Source: Marchantia polymorpha subsp. ruderalis (Eukaryota > Streptophyta > Marchantiopsida > Marchantiales > Marchantiaceae). Taken from it: 64,000 bases of DNA. Positions 30,069 through 41,556 of the stretch are shown here, piece by piece. Under the pieces are notes generated by a model. That model was not told the DNA's origin and made no database searches. It saw nothing but the letters and a program-made list of their open reading frames with translations. A program made the translations under genes and the position numbers. The stretch covers positions 17,362,501 through 17,426,500 of the forward strand of contig AP031353.1 in the NCBI GenBank assembly GCA_037833965.1, written 5' to 3'. Position 1 is the first letter of the stretch, and each line of letters opens with the position of its first letter.

Positions 30069-30897
30069 TCGGTCTTTAAGTTGTGTGACGAGCGACTGCA
30101 TTTGAAAGTGAAGGACGTTTTGACCGAGCTCCATGTCCACTGCGTGCAGCCGGATCATCGTGTGGGGAATGGAATTCCACTTCTGCCTTTCCCCTTTGCC
30201 ACCAGCAACGGAGACTCGTGCACGCATTGCGCTAAACCATTGGACGAAACGTAGTCCGGAGTGGGCAAATCGCGAGTCAAAAATGGGTTGGTTGGGATGC
30301 TGGCCAGTCTCGAAGAAATTCTGAACGCTCAGAAATCCTCCACAAAGAAAGCCAAGCTCATTGCGGACATGATTGTGAGCTATGACGGAGTGAACGTTCT
30401 TGTAGGTTTCAAAATCCGAACATGATCGTGACGCTTTCAAGAACACTCTTTCAAGAGGATTGCTTTGGGAACTAAATTAAACTAAATAAAGTCGTGAACA
30501 CTTCTAGACACAACAAAAAGGAGCTTCCTCTCTCACCAGGGTAAAAAAATCACTCGAATATGTCCAGAGAAACGAATCAAAATGAATTCTACTTTCGGAC
30601 TCATTTAAAGAAAAATTCCCGTTACACGCTGCTGTCGCACTAGATTTTCTCCACAATTCCCAGCAAACATAACATCAAAGCTAGCTCCGAAATCTGTCCA
30701 AAGTGTTTGTCCAAAGCATGCTGCGGAATATGACAGTTGCACTCCACGCACTTGGCTCCTGCGTGGGTTTGAAGAGAGAGACGAGGGAAAGCCAAGAGGT
30801 GTTGGCTACTCCGTCTGTAGACCAAATCCTCTCCCAACTTCTTTAGCGACTGATTTAGCGGTCCTTCCGCTCCAACGGTGTCCATAATAATTATACT
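30069..30897. other. Block present only in unit B
   Basis: Unit A lacks this block and unit C does not extend to it. It has more balanced base composition than its surroundings. Open frames include minus 30446-30054 (130 codons), a short plus frame near 30303-30428 starting MLASLEEILN, and minus 30885-30640. No family is recognised. It may be a captured or relict host gene fragment. Confidence 0.4.
30640..30885 (-). CDS. Hypothetical small protein (81 aa), unrecognised
   Basis: The frame starts at ATG 30885 (MDTVGAEG) and contains CVECNCHIPQHALDKHFG, a Cys/His cluster that could bind zinc, before stopping at 30640. Composition is protein-like, but there is no second copy in the window to test conservation. 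It may be an exon rather than a whole gene, or a chance frame. Confidence 0.22.
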   Translation of the reverse strand: MDTVGAEGPLNQSLKKLGEDLVYRRSSQHLLAFPRLSLQTHAGAKCVECNCHIPQHALDKHFGQISELALMLCLLGIVEKI

Positions 30898-31663
30898 CGA
30901 CGGTGACTGTAAGCCGTCAGACCGCAAGCATTCGGTTCGGGTTAGTGTAGTTCATCAATTGGATGATCTTCTATTAAATTATGAGAAAGTCTAGTTATCA
31001 CTCACCCTACTATACCCTTGAAGCTAACCCCGGGCCATCAAATTTCTCGAACACTGTCTCATCTCCGAGACGTCGGGGATGATGGTGAAACTGGACACCA
31101 CGGTGGCAGTGGCATCCGTCGCCATGCCTTCGAATTCGAAAGCGCTCGAGCTGGGTTGGCTCGCCAATGCCTGGAACAACCATGGCTGATCGGAAGTGAA
31201 TCACGACGCGACTTTGGAATCGAGGAGTGTCGGATGACCGGACTCGAAGTCCGCCATCAAGCTGAATTCTGCCACCTCGTGGTCGCCGAGGAATCCCACG
31301 CGCAGGGCCCTCGTTCTTCAATCTGGTCAGCGAATGTCATGAAGGCCGCGAAGAAAGAAAGATCGGAACGAGATTTCGAGCACGAAGAAGTGCCAATTTC
31401 ACCGCGAGGAATTTCGCTTGGATCAATCTACTTATGGAATTGAGAAGCTGTGCCACAAAACTTCCAGTGTACGATCGCACGCTGTGGATGCCGGAGCGGA
31501 ATATTACAGCACTAGTGTGCGAGATTACGAAATGAAAAGATAGATAGAGAGAGAATTGCTTATGCGCAAACTGGCTCAATTGGAGAAGTTGGAGACAAGG
31601 CGAGCTTATAGCATCCGGATTGCGAAAAGCGGTTGTGCCGCCATCGAATCTCCACATCTGGTT
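30898..31663. repeat. Unit B segment shared with unit A (18017-18110 and 21717-22360)
   Basis: The alignment continues across the pogo insertion point of unit A, so this is the uninterrupted version. It ends at ATCTGGTT (31656-31663), the target site of the MULE-like insertion. Confidence 0.75.
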
Positions 31664-31690
31664 CGGGTTTAGCTGCACAAACTTATACAT

Positions 31691-31708
31691 AGGCCCTATA
31701 TAGGGCCT
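31691..31708. repeat. 18-bp perfect palindrome near the left MULE end
   Basis: AGGCCCTATATAGGGCCT is a perfect palindrome 28 bp inside the element. Confidence 0.9.
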
Positions 31709-32841
31709 TCATAGACCCAAGCACGTGTCATCCTGCAGTGAGTCGTGACGGAAGTTATTCTTTTCGCTGCGACTCTCCTCTTTTGGACCAAAGATGGAAG
31801 AATGTTCGGGCAGCTGCCTGATTGGCACTTAGTTTTCCGGTGGAGCATCAAAGTGACTGAATTAGATCGCTCCGCTTTCCGGCGGACCGATCTAGCGATG
31901 GACTATAATAACATCTGGGCATCCATCCGCACTCAACTATGAGGGAACCCCTATTCTCACAACCTGATCGACGTCATACCGACGACCATAGTTACTCACA
32001 ACAGAACTGTTCAACCTATGTTTGAAACTGTGAAGACCACCTAGAAAATGTTTCCCAACAGCTTAATCAAAGTATGAATTTATCCAGCATCCATGTATAA
32101 CTCTCGCTCTTCGCGCAAAAGCTCAGTTTGATCCAAATTGTAATAAATGATTTATAAATATTTATTTTATATTGGACCATCACTTGAGTCCATGCTAACT
32201 GTATGCTAAAGCGTTTATAAGTTTTTGAACAGGTATCAGCTTTGGGGAGGCCTTGTGCCACATACAAAGTAGATTCTAAGGTCAAGGGTAGCTCATGGAG
32301 TTTTCAATTGTGTCGTTACAAGTCGAGGTCAGGATGTGAGATAGACTAGAAACCAGTCGATAGTCTACTTGACGACAAGAATTGTGGCGTGACAAATACA
32401 AGTTCTTGTTGTCTCATTGTAAAATAATATCAACATCAGATTATAACAGCCTCCACTGTGTTGCTTATAGTCAAAGTTTGCAGACGTTATACAGCAATGA
32501 ATTAGTTGTGTTTATCCTCATTTCTTCAGGGAGCTCGTTCAACGAAGCAATTGTACTCATGTTCATTATGATGATGATGATAAGTGCAGAACTAAGATCC
32601 TGCTCAAGAAAACTTTTTCCTGCTAATATCAATTATCGTTTGCTGAGGTTGTTCATTCACCACGAGGAAATGTGACTGCATCGCCTATATTCCATTGACC
32701 TTAATTCCAAAACAGTAAGTTAGATGTACTTGTGGAAGACCATTAAGCAAAAAAACGACTTCCAAAATGTAATAACTTTATATATAATGCACATGTTACA
32801 AACTTACACTTACCCATACAAGGTTTCCATTCTGTTTGGAA

Positions 32842-33948
32842 TTACTTCACAAATTGTGGCTCAGAGAGCTGAATTTTTTTGTAAAATAACAGAAGCTTCA
32901 TCGCAGCAGATCTTTTCACATCAAATTCTTCTCCATCAGCAATCAATGTGCTTCCAAAGCACAGGTCTTCTAAAGTAGCATTCATAATAGCTCTCTTTTC
33001 ATGACCACTCACAACCTCAATTAATTTCTTTGTCCATGCTTTTCGAACATGATATATGCAAAGAAATACAGGGATAGGTGGAAAAACAATGTCTAGGGCA
33101 AGTCTCTCATTGTCAGCACAATCCGTCATGAAGCACGAGGGCATCCATCCAGGGATATAATGTTGGGCCATCTTCTTCACTGCAGATAATAATTCCACAA
33201 GATCTTCTGTTTCTTCTCTTTCGAGGAATCCAAAAACAGTAGGATGTTAGTGTTCATATTCGTCAAACACCATCAGGGTGTACAGTGGATACTGCATTGC
33301 AAAAAATGAAATAAATGTATTAGTTTGCTGCTAGCAGTCGTCTACAAAGTATTCATCTCCATTGATACTAAGCTAAACCTGATACAAATGAATGATTCGC
33401 TATTTTTATGTCTTGATAAGCTAGACGTGATCAAGGTATATAAAGCAACATATACAACACACATTGAGAAGTTCAATAATGTCTTACAAGACTGGTTAAA
33501 GCTCCAACCCGTCATTTTTTCAAGTATCTTGCAGATATTGCAAATTGTAAGGTAGAATATACATAATCATGGAAGCCTGATGATAAAAACATCAAAATGG
33601 ACAAGCAGAATATTACCTTATACTTCAGCGTGCCATGTGTTCCATCTATACCAACACAACCTCCATTTCCATGTTTTAGCAAGCAATCTAGGAGCAAGGG
33701 TTTTGTAACAACAAGTCTCAATGGTTTAAATGTATCACTTTTTGGTGCCTGTCAACTTGAGATGAATTCGCTTTTATCCATAATTTTGTGCTAATTCTAT
33801 CATTAGCATGCCTTCTCCAAGTTTCTTTGCCCAGTTCCAATTTGATATTATACACATCAACAGATGTGATATAATGATCTCTAATAGAGTTCCCTTGCAC
33901 ATAGCCTAAGCTCTGATGATTTTCAAACAGTGCTTTTGCAGCACGCAT
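32842..33948 (-). pseudogene. MULE-type transposase, broken
   Basis: Read on the minus strand, the order is an N-terminal piece (33948-33718, GKETWRRH motif) and then, after a splice or frameshift, a piece with VGIDGTHGTLKYK holding the first catalytic Asp. A likely intron (GTAATATT ... CAG, about 33617 to 33288) follows. The next piece has FMTDCADNERLALDIVFP and FLCIYHVRKAW, which match the MULE catalytic core. An in-frame TAA near 33246 interrupts YPLYTLMVFDEYEH. No SWIM zinc finger was found. It cannot encode a full transposase as it stands. Confidence 0.72.
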
Positions 33949-35689
33949 GAGAATTTGTAAAGTAGTTAAACCTCCACACTTTCCAAAACACTTTTAGGAA
34001 ACCGACAATTGGGAAGAAAATATAACTAAATCAGATTTTGCTCTCATTCTAATTTCCTTCAAAATTATGCTCATTTCTGCAGTTTCCCTGTTGTTAGAGC
34101 AGTGTTTAAAGGATCAATGTGGAGATTATGGAAACTGTTTGTGCTTAACTTCCAGAAAAAATTAATTGGCTGGATGTAAGCGTCAAGATAGTAACAAGGT
34201 GAATTCATCCACATACACATCTCGAGGTGATTTGTTGTCACCACTTAGAGAGCCTAATCACAAGTTCACTTTTGGAAAAAATGAATCTTTGCAGTGACAG
34301 GTTTGTCTCGCCAGCGGTTTCACGGACTTTGTATGATATTAAAGTAAAGGAAACTTGAGGAAAAATTTTCAGATTAGAAAGATGAGAGATGCAACCCTTT
34401 TTCGAGTAATATATGTCTTTTTAGAATCCTGTGTTCAGAGTTAAGTTCCATCTGCATAGAATCTGCAACTAGATGTAAAACATGTCTTGTTGATGCAAGA
34501 GGTCTCAAGTAATGCATGTCACAGGAAGATGTCGAATTTTGTGCCTGCGGCAGAGTGTTATTTTCACTTTCTTCAGAGTTTCGTTCCATGTGCAAGGGTT
34601 CACTGGTGACGCCTTTGATATGCTAGGCAAGAACTTTTAGGCAAGAACTTGGGTATGATGCATATGCAGATATGAGACTCCTCGCTTGCAATTGCTTCGG
34701 AAAAATTTGCTGTCCAGATAATTACCGACTTTACTTGTGTCTGTTCCCTTGAGTTCTTCTTGTCATTTTCTCTTTTTTCACACATACGCTTCGCCTCAAG
34801 GACACAAACAGCGTGATGTGACTGGGGCTTCAAGTACTGAATGTAACAGTGAGCTGAACAAAATGTCTCAAAATTTTTATGAGTTTACATGATTGGAGAT
34901 AGCCCTGAAGACGCTCACCTCATTCTTGACATCTTCTTACACTTCCCGTAGACGTCAAAATGTGTAACTCGAACACCACACTGCTGTTTATAAACTCGTT
35001 GGTTTAGCGGAGATAGAATATAGAACAGGAAGAGTTAGCGCACTAGAGGATGCAAACCAAGCCAGCTGAGTCTTGTCCCTTCTTAACGAGGCACCCATAC
35101 TTTTCTAAAGTAGTATAAGCCATGCATATCCGACATATATATATGCATATCTGCATATGTAACTCGGATATAACTCCTACAAAACTGAGCTGAAGTCTTC
35201 GAAATTATGATCTCACAGCCCAAGAATTTGCAATCGTACACACCAACACAAGGTGACAAAGGGAAACGAGGCCCTAATACTCATAGTAATAGAGAACACC
35301 TTGTGTCGGGCGAATCAGCCATGTTTTTTATTAGTTTGTCATAAAATATAAAATCCTGGGAAGACATTGCATGTGCGTCTGGATAGATTTATAGCTGTGG
35401 AGAAAAGAAACAGAAAGAAAAAAAAATTAACGATGTAAAGCTGCAGATTCTGTATTATCTGCAATTACAACAAAAGTCAATAATAGCGAGAGTTAAGAGT
35501 TGTGTGTGAGGGAGAGAAAGTCTCTCGCTGCTGTTCCAGTGTACGAAGAAGAGGCCCGATGAAGAGTAACTTTTGCACTTCTATCTATGAGGTGCATAAG
35601 TGGATAGAGGTCGACACGTCCGTTGTTTCCACCGGATTAAAGCCTCCACCACCGGCATTAAAATTAACAAAATACTCTAACAAAACACT

Positions 35690-36301
35690 CTAGAGAAGAC
35701 ATCTGCTGCTGGGGCATCTGCATGTAATGCAGTTGTTGCTGTTGTAGATGCTGCTGCAACATATGATAAACATCGTTGTCTTGCAGCGCTGACGTTGTCT
35801 TTGTAAAGGCGACCTAAGTAGGCAGTGCATGTGCGTAATACTCTGAAGGACCTGTAATACTCCGAAGAATGCAGACCAAGCCGTTCTGTTCTCCTCCAGT
35901 CTCTCGGCCTCTCGCTGAAAATATCGTAATGTCCCATATATTCCATTGACAAGATCTCGTTCCCGAGTGTTAGACTCGAAGCAGACACTCTTCATCACAT
36001 TCTCGACGGAGCTCCGATTCTCTCGTATAAGCCTCGATATGTTCGCTACTCGGAAGAGCCTGTGCGCGTTGGCAAAGCACATGGGCTGGTCCGGAGGGAA
36101 CTACGGCGCCAACAAGCAGTCCACAGGGCATTTCCGACGCTGGAACTTGCAGGCAACGTTCGGAGTGGAGCCTATGCTCGATGAAACCACAATGCCAGGA
36201 AGCAATCGCATGTACCCCTTGCGGAAAATCAAATAACTTCCAGACAATACATCATGACTTTTATATTTTCTCTTACATGATGACGATGTCTGATTAGACA
36301 T
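35690..36301 (-). pseudogene. LOB-domain (LBD/AS2) transcription factor pseudogene
   Basis: The minus strand reads ACKFQRRKCPVDCLLAP, then a TAG at 36101-36103, then FPPDQPMCFANAHRLFRV and a continuing LOB domain with RERDLVNGIYGTLRYFQ. This matches the CX2CX6CX3C zinc motif and GAS block of LBD proteins. Two lesions are visible. The TAG replaces the conserved Tyr between AP and FPPDQP. The first zinc Cys position is Asn (36158-36160). The N-terminal 40 residues do not look like an LBD start. It lies inside the MULE-like insertion, so capture by the transposon is likely. The rest of the C-terminus (to 35690) is unrecognised. Confidence 0.82.
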
Positions 36302-37037
36302 CGCTGTCAGTCATGATGTAAATCTTCAATGTGAATACGCTATACCTACTACGCTACTCCCATCGACAGCTTATCGTAGACGTAGCACATCAAAAACGCG
36401 GGTGAAATCGTCACTTTTGGCTCGCCTACAATAAGCAACAACCGCAAGAAAAATAAGCAGCGGTTGGTGCTGCACACCGACGCCCTTGTCCTGATTCTTT
36501 CAAGAACCAAACAACATGGTGAAAGAGTTTCTGAAACCTTCCCAAGCTCAAATATGGACCCCAAGCAGCATTCCACGTAACGTACATCCTCGTCCCTTCC
36601 GCCCACCAATGATTGATATGCCCTCCTTGTTGCACTCAATGCTAGATGGGACGGGTTTAGCTGCACAAACTTATACCCATTTGACCAATTCAAGATTAAT
36701 GAATTCGAAGGGCCATCCCACGATGGATCGTGCACAATCCATCCTCACTCCATGCTGTCACTCCTGCAAAAAGCACTTGAAATGACAAGAAAATGACAAG
36801 CACGAGCTCTGGCACCCAAAAGCGACGTCAAAACATTGACGAGCTAGAGGATATCGATGTGACCCTATTTTCAAAACCCTAAACTTTGCCGCCTAAAATT
36901 TTGTCACAATATGTTATCATTGTTTGAATTAGAAATATTACAATTTGAATTTATTAGGGATTCTAACTGAGCTATCCCTCCTGCGGTTTAGATTTAGTTT
37001 AACTAAAACAGCGGCTTTTACAGTGACGGCCTCTAGA

Positions 37038-37096
37038 AGCCTCTACATGGTTGTCGGAATTTAATCCTGTTGACAGCCTCTACATGGTTGTCGGAA
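37038..37096. repeat. 22-bp direct repeat
   Basis: AGCCTCTACATGGTTGTCGG plus AA occurs at 37038-37059 and 37075-37096, separated by 15 bp, next to the accD fragment. It may be a small duplication at a junction. Confidence 0.85.
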
Positions 37097-37181
37097 AGTC
37101 GGGTCCGCAGACCCTCAAGTCCCCAAAACTGAGATAAAACTCGGAGCTGCCCGAACGGAGCATGAATCAAGAAAGAAAGAG

Positions 37182-37370
37182 TAGAACAATTAAATCAAGT
37201 AAACCATGACCAAATAATAATTCTGCAACTTGAAAACCATCTGGTATTTTTTGTCGAAAAGTTTGTTCAATAACTCTTTTTCCTGCAAATGCAATATAAG
37301 CTTTTGGCTCAGCAATAATAATATCCCCTAACATACCAAAACTTGCAGTAACTCTTCCTGTTGTTGGATA
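37182..37370 (-). pseudogene. accD: Nuclear copy of plastid accD (acetyl-CoA carboxylase beta subunit), fragment
   Basis: The minus strand reads [20 protein letters not shown], then [18 protein letters not shown], then [15 protein letters not shown] and LLDLIV, with no stop over 63 codons. This is the carboxyltransferase core near the C-terminus of plastid-encoded AccD. There is no start, and both ends run into unrelated sequence. The fragment lies 61 bp inside the right end of the MULE-like insertion. Its intact frame suggests fairly recent transfer or chance survival. Confidence 0.88.
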
Positions 37371-37431
37371 GGAAAGAAACTGGAATCCTTGACACCTGGC
37401 AGTACGGCAGTTTGTGCAACTAAGCGAGTCG

Positions 37432-38080
37432 ATCTGGTTCCAGCCTGCGGAGACGAGAGGTACTTGGCTTGGTACCCAACCCCGATAGGTTCGCCGAGTT
37501 GAACGCTCGGCGATTTCTCCATGTTCGGATTCTACATACTCTGTACAACTATTTGCTCCATAAATTATATGATATTACTGTATATTTATTGTTTGATGTA
37601 ATGATATAATATTCAAAAAAATCATTTATGATATAATATATTATAGAAGTTATCTTTTTTCAATTATATAATTAAATTTATTTTTTAAACTATTTTTTTC
37701 AGTCTATGTTATGAGTACATGGAATTTCTATTTTTTATAAATTAAATTAGCTAAAATAGATTCACTAAAAAAATATACATATTAATAATAGTTCTATTAC
37801 CTATTGGAATTTATAAATTATAATTTTCATACTAGCAACATGTTAAAAAAATAAATATAATGTTTAATTTGATTGTGTTTTTTAAAATATGTGTACATAA
37901 GTTTTACAACCAAAAAATACTACAATCAATTAATTATTTATGACCTAACTAGATGATAATAAATAATTTTATTATATTAAAAAATGATCTCACTAAAAAA
38001 AATTTCATCATATTCATATTGTAAACTAGATATTGTTTGGATTAGAATCTCAAAAATCACTTTACATTGTTGAGTAAAAA
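37432..38080. repeat. Tail of unit B (AT-rich, no gene)
   Basis: 37432-37560 resumes the unit similarity to 22350-22500 of unit A after the MULE insertion. The remainder is AT-rich and forms the 3' flank of the unit C gene. Confidence 0.7.
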
Positions 38081-40893
38081 TTATAGACATCCAAAAATAT
38101 CCAGCGTATACAGACAGCAGTAGCAATTATCCTCACGATCTACATGATCACGACGAAGTGGTTTCCTATGAATGTCTCCCGAACTGGTTGGAAGCTTATG
38201 TTTACAATACATTAAAAAATGCGTCGTCCTTTCTTCGAGAGTAGTCACATCCAAACATGATTTTAACCCTGCCTTGAGCGTATCCAAATTTTCTTTGTTC
38301 CCTCCTATTTCTTCCCTCACCTTCTCGTTGCGAAGTAAATCTGCGCATACAGAAGATGCATAATACCTGACTTCGCTATTATCCCGCCCTTGGATTAGGC
38401 CTATCAAGTCTTTTATGGAATCTATAACAGTTACTCTTCTCATCAATAGGTTGGATTGTGATTTGGCTATGTGGTCTAATGACTTGACAATGGAGAGCTG
38501 CAGCTGTACAGGGTTATCTTCGGTCACTTCGAACACTCTCACCATATTTTCCAGAACTCCTGGACATTTGGCAATTAGCAACGCATTGGCCCCACCTGCT
38601 GTAACCCCTTCGAATATGGTGGCTACTTTGACGCGATGTACCATCTCCCCCTCATTCTGCTCTCCGCTCTCTCCGCTCTCTGCACTTCTGTTCCCCAGCA
38701 GTAATATGGCCAAGGTCTTGAGAGGTTGTTCCTGCTTTGCTAAGTGCTGGTAGTACTCAGGAACATTCGCCAAGGCATGGGCGGCGGAATATTGAAGGTT
38801 CGGAACTTGCTTCTCCTCCAGCATACGCACAAGTACTTTGCATGCTTTCTCGCGATCGAGAAAGCTCTTCTCCTTTTCTCTACGCAAGTCGGTCGCGAAA
38901 GCCAGCGTCGTGGCTGCTTTGACTCTCACGTCTACATCCTCCTGGCTGTCCATCAGGAAGACCAACCGGTCGAGAGCTCCTTCCCTTCGACATATCTTCG
39001 CCGCCGTTGGGCCGTCGCGTGCGAGAACGTGCAAGGCGTACAGCGTGGCCTTGAGAACCTCTCCCACTTTCATGTGCAGCAAATTCAGCAGCCTTTCCAA
39101 CGCCCCTGGATATTGGCCGATCTCGCCCGTCAATTTCTTCTCGCGTGCCAGATAATATATAATATATGCCGTGGTGGCACGGATCCGGCCATCGGCATCC
39201 CATGCCTTATGCCGCCCTTCTTCGCTCAAGAGGCGGACGAGGTCCTGGAGGAATCCTGGTGAATCAAAAAGTTGAGTTTTGAATTCTACAGGGCCGTTCT
39301 TCAATCGTTCCTTCAGATCTACGAGCGAGGCCGGGTCTAAACTGGGCAACTTATTCAAGGAGGCTTCTCTGAAGAATATCAATCTGGAGACTGCGTCCTT
39401 AACGTGCTTGGCGATTCGAAGCTGCATTTGGCAAGCCTCAATCTGGCTCAGGAGATCAATGTAACTGTTGCTGGTTTTGCTAGTCGGTTTGCACACTGAG
39501 AAGTGGTCGGCGTCCGCTGTCATGCAACTGTTACAATCGCCGCCTCTCCAAGATGCTTCCGGCACCAGCACGTCGTGTATTCCCACTAGGTCCTGCACCA
39601 AGGAGAATCGTGTGCGTCAATGAGAGGCCCACCATCATTTTCTCAATTCGAAAGTAATCAGAATACGAACAGAATGACATTCATCGAGCGACCAGTTCAA
39701 AGTTAAAACACAGGCAACGAACGAAGAGAATACATGAGCCAAGAGAGATGAATCCTCCTTCCCAGCGTCGACCAACTTTGCAGATCCACGTACATTTACT
39801 CACTTGATCAGGGCCGACCAAGAAGGTCTGAATGTTTAATCTACTGCGATCATGGCCCTCTGCTCTTTTGCGCGGGATTTAAATAGCAGAGACTCGAGGT
39901 AAACGGAGAATATGGTCCTCATAGTTCTCAGCATTGAAGACAGCAATGCTTGCACGATCCAACTTTATTTTTAACCTTTCGGACCCCTGATTAGCACACG
40001 AGCCTCTATAAAACAAAACTTATGTTTCATAGGGACGGGAGCACTAGAAACGCACCGAGACATAGCGAAGGAAAGAAGAAAGCGATGTTCTGAGTCAACT
40101 CCTGGCAGTAGAGAAACTTTGCATCTGACGTGCATGTAATTTAAAATGGCCATCCATGTCATCCAAAAACAATCTCGATTCCGGAAAAAAAACATACCCA
40201 CTTAGTCACATAACTTTCTCCAATTGTAGCCTTCCGCCATTTCCTGTACGAGCTATTCAACTGCTTGAACTTGTGCTGTAGCCGTGAGAAGTGCGGGTTC
40301 ATTATTCTGGCATTTTTCCATGTTGCGCCATCGAAATCTTCTCCCACGCGAAGTGTCATTCCAAAATGAGGCGTTGAGTAGTAGTAAATCAGAATGATGT
40401 TGTCCAGGAAATCCTTGACCTTTCGTGTGTCGTATACGCCACTGCCGGCCTCTGCAATGTCGTGAGCTTCCAGCAGAAGTTCCTTGATAACGATTCCTCC
40501 AAGAGAATGACCCACCAAGACCACGGGTTTTGACCACATCTCGTACTCCTTTGCATGCAAGAATATGCTGGCTAGCAAGTTTTCTCTTATTAGGAAGTAA
40601 TCTTGTCTCCCGTTTCTCGATGTAAGCTTCAGGCTAAGATCGTAAGAAGCAGAATATATCCGGGCACCTGCCACGTCTTCCGCCAGCCAAGCCTCTGGCC
40701 ACACAACTTCGGCACCGCTAGCATTTTGACATTTTGACGAAACCCAATCGCGCAAATACATCTTACCAATGTCCCCTCCATCATCACAGGGCCCGTGGAA
40801 AAAGATGATGGACATGTCAAAGTCAGCTCTCTCATTTAGGGCGTATAGGTTGTCATCGAGCCGCTTCGCGAATGGAGGTTGGCTCCGTGACAT
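38081..40893 (-). CDS. Alpha/beta hydrolase (SERAC1/lipase-like) fused to ARM repeats, unit C
   Basis: The exons are complement(40198..40893) and complement(38081..39592), joined in phase 0 by the same GT-AG intron as the unit B copy, and give about 735 aa. The GHSLGG elbow, YYSTPH and DHFSVCKP motifs are kept. An eight-codon net loss lies after the MTLRV motif. In the ARM part, NEKI near the domain junction is lost and GESGE is gained. Both copies are open throughout, so both may be functional. Differences cluster between the ARM helices and in the hydrolase loop. In unit C the in-frame sequence is open 47 codons upstream of the chosen ATG, but it includes a likely splice acceptor (TTTCAG at about 40912), so the ATG at 40893 is preferred. 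Confidence 0.85.
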
Positions 40894-41436
40894 TTCTGCG
40901 AATATGGTTCTGAAACAAAAAAAATCAAGACAGCGATCATGAGTCGATCGGAGAAACACAAAACCTTCTTTTTCTCCAAAATAACGATCAGGAGCAAGCG
41001 GAAAGTCAGCTGGTGTCAGCAAGTTCAACCTCAAGCAGCTGTGTTTGCAATAAACCTCAAATCTACACTCTGCAATAGATATATGACAATAATACTGCTA
41101 CATACATCGCCAACTACGTCGAGAATCCGACCAAAAGTTAGCAGAGGAGCCATATGCTCCATCAAGAGTACAGACAGGATCCTTGCAACTCATCCAGCAG
41201 CGACAACTTCCTCCGATTAGGCTTGGTTTAAATTGACAAGCTGCAAAAGATTTCATTCCAACGAGACACGCCAGGAGTCTACTGTGAAGACGATTGCACT
41301 CGGAGCCTCTGTACCTTTTCTGCAATCCTTTGTGGGCGAAAAACACTGCATATTATAGTCGTGATGTTTTGTGAATGAAGTAGCTTGTTCTAGGATCTAG
41401 TTTTGTTTTTCTGTCGGAGACATTAACATCTCTCAC

Positions 41437-41556
41437 GAGCTGCAGACGTTCGATGGACGCGATCGCATCAGAGCTTTGATTGGTGAAGGTAACCAGAAGT
41501 GGACCTCGTTCGTCTTTGCGAGCAGAATCGTTCAGCTGCACTCGGAGAGTGACCTT
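41437..41556 (-). other. Candidate upstream coding exon, unit C
   Basis: Identical over all 120 bp to the unit B candidate at 27185-27304, with flanking AG and GTGAG. Confidence 0.45.

Larger units (their letters stand above)
31664..37431 (-). mobile_element. MULE-like insertion (5768 bp) carrying host and plastid gene fragments
   Basis: Unit A shows the unoccupied sequence (CATCTGGTTGCAGCCTG near 22355). In unit B it is split at this point, with ATCTGGTT at both 31656-31663 and 37432-37439 as an 8-bp target duplication. The ends share an imperfect inverted motif around TTAGYTGCACAAACT (31669-31684 and 37411-37422). A broken MULE-type transposase lies at 32842-33948. The right half contains a LOB-domain pseudogene and an accD fragment. 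A 25-bp copy of the left terminus recurs at 36652-36676 in direct orientation, so the element may be composite. Other stretches (32000-32800, 34000-35650, 36310-37030) show short open frames but nothing I recognise. Confidence 0.72.
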
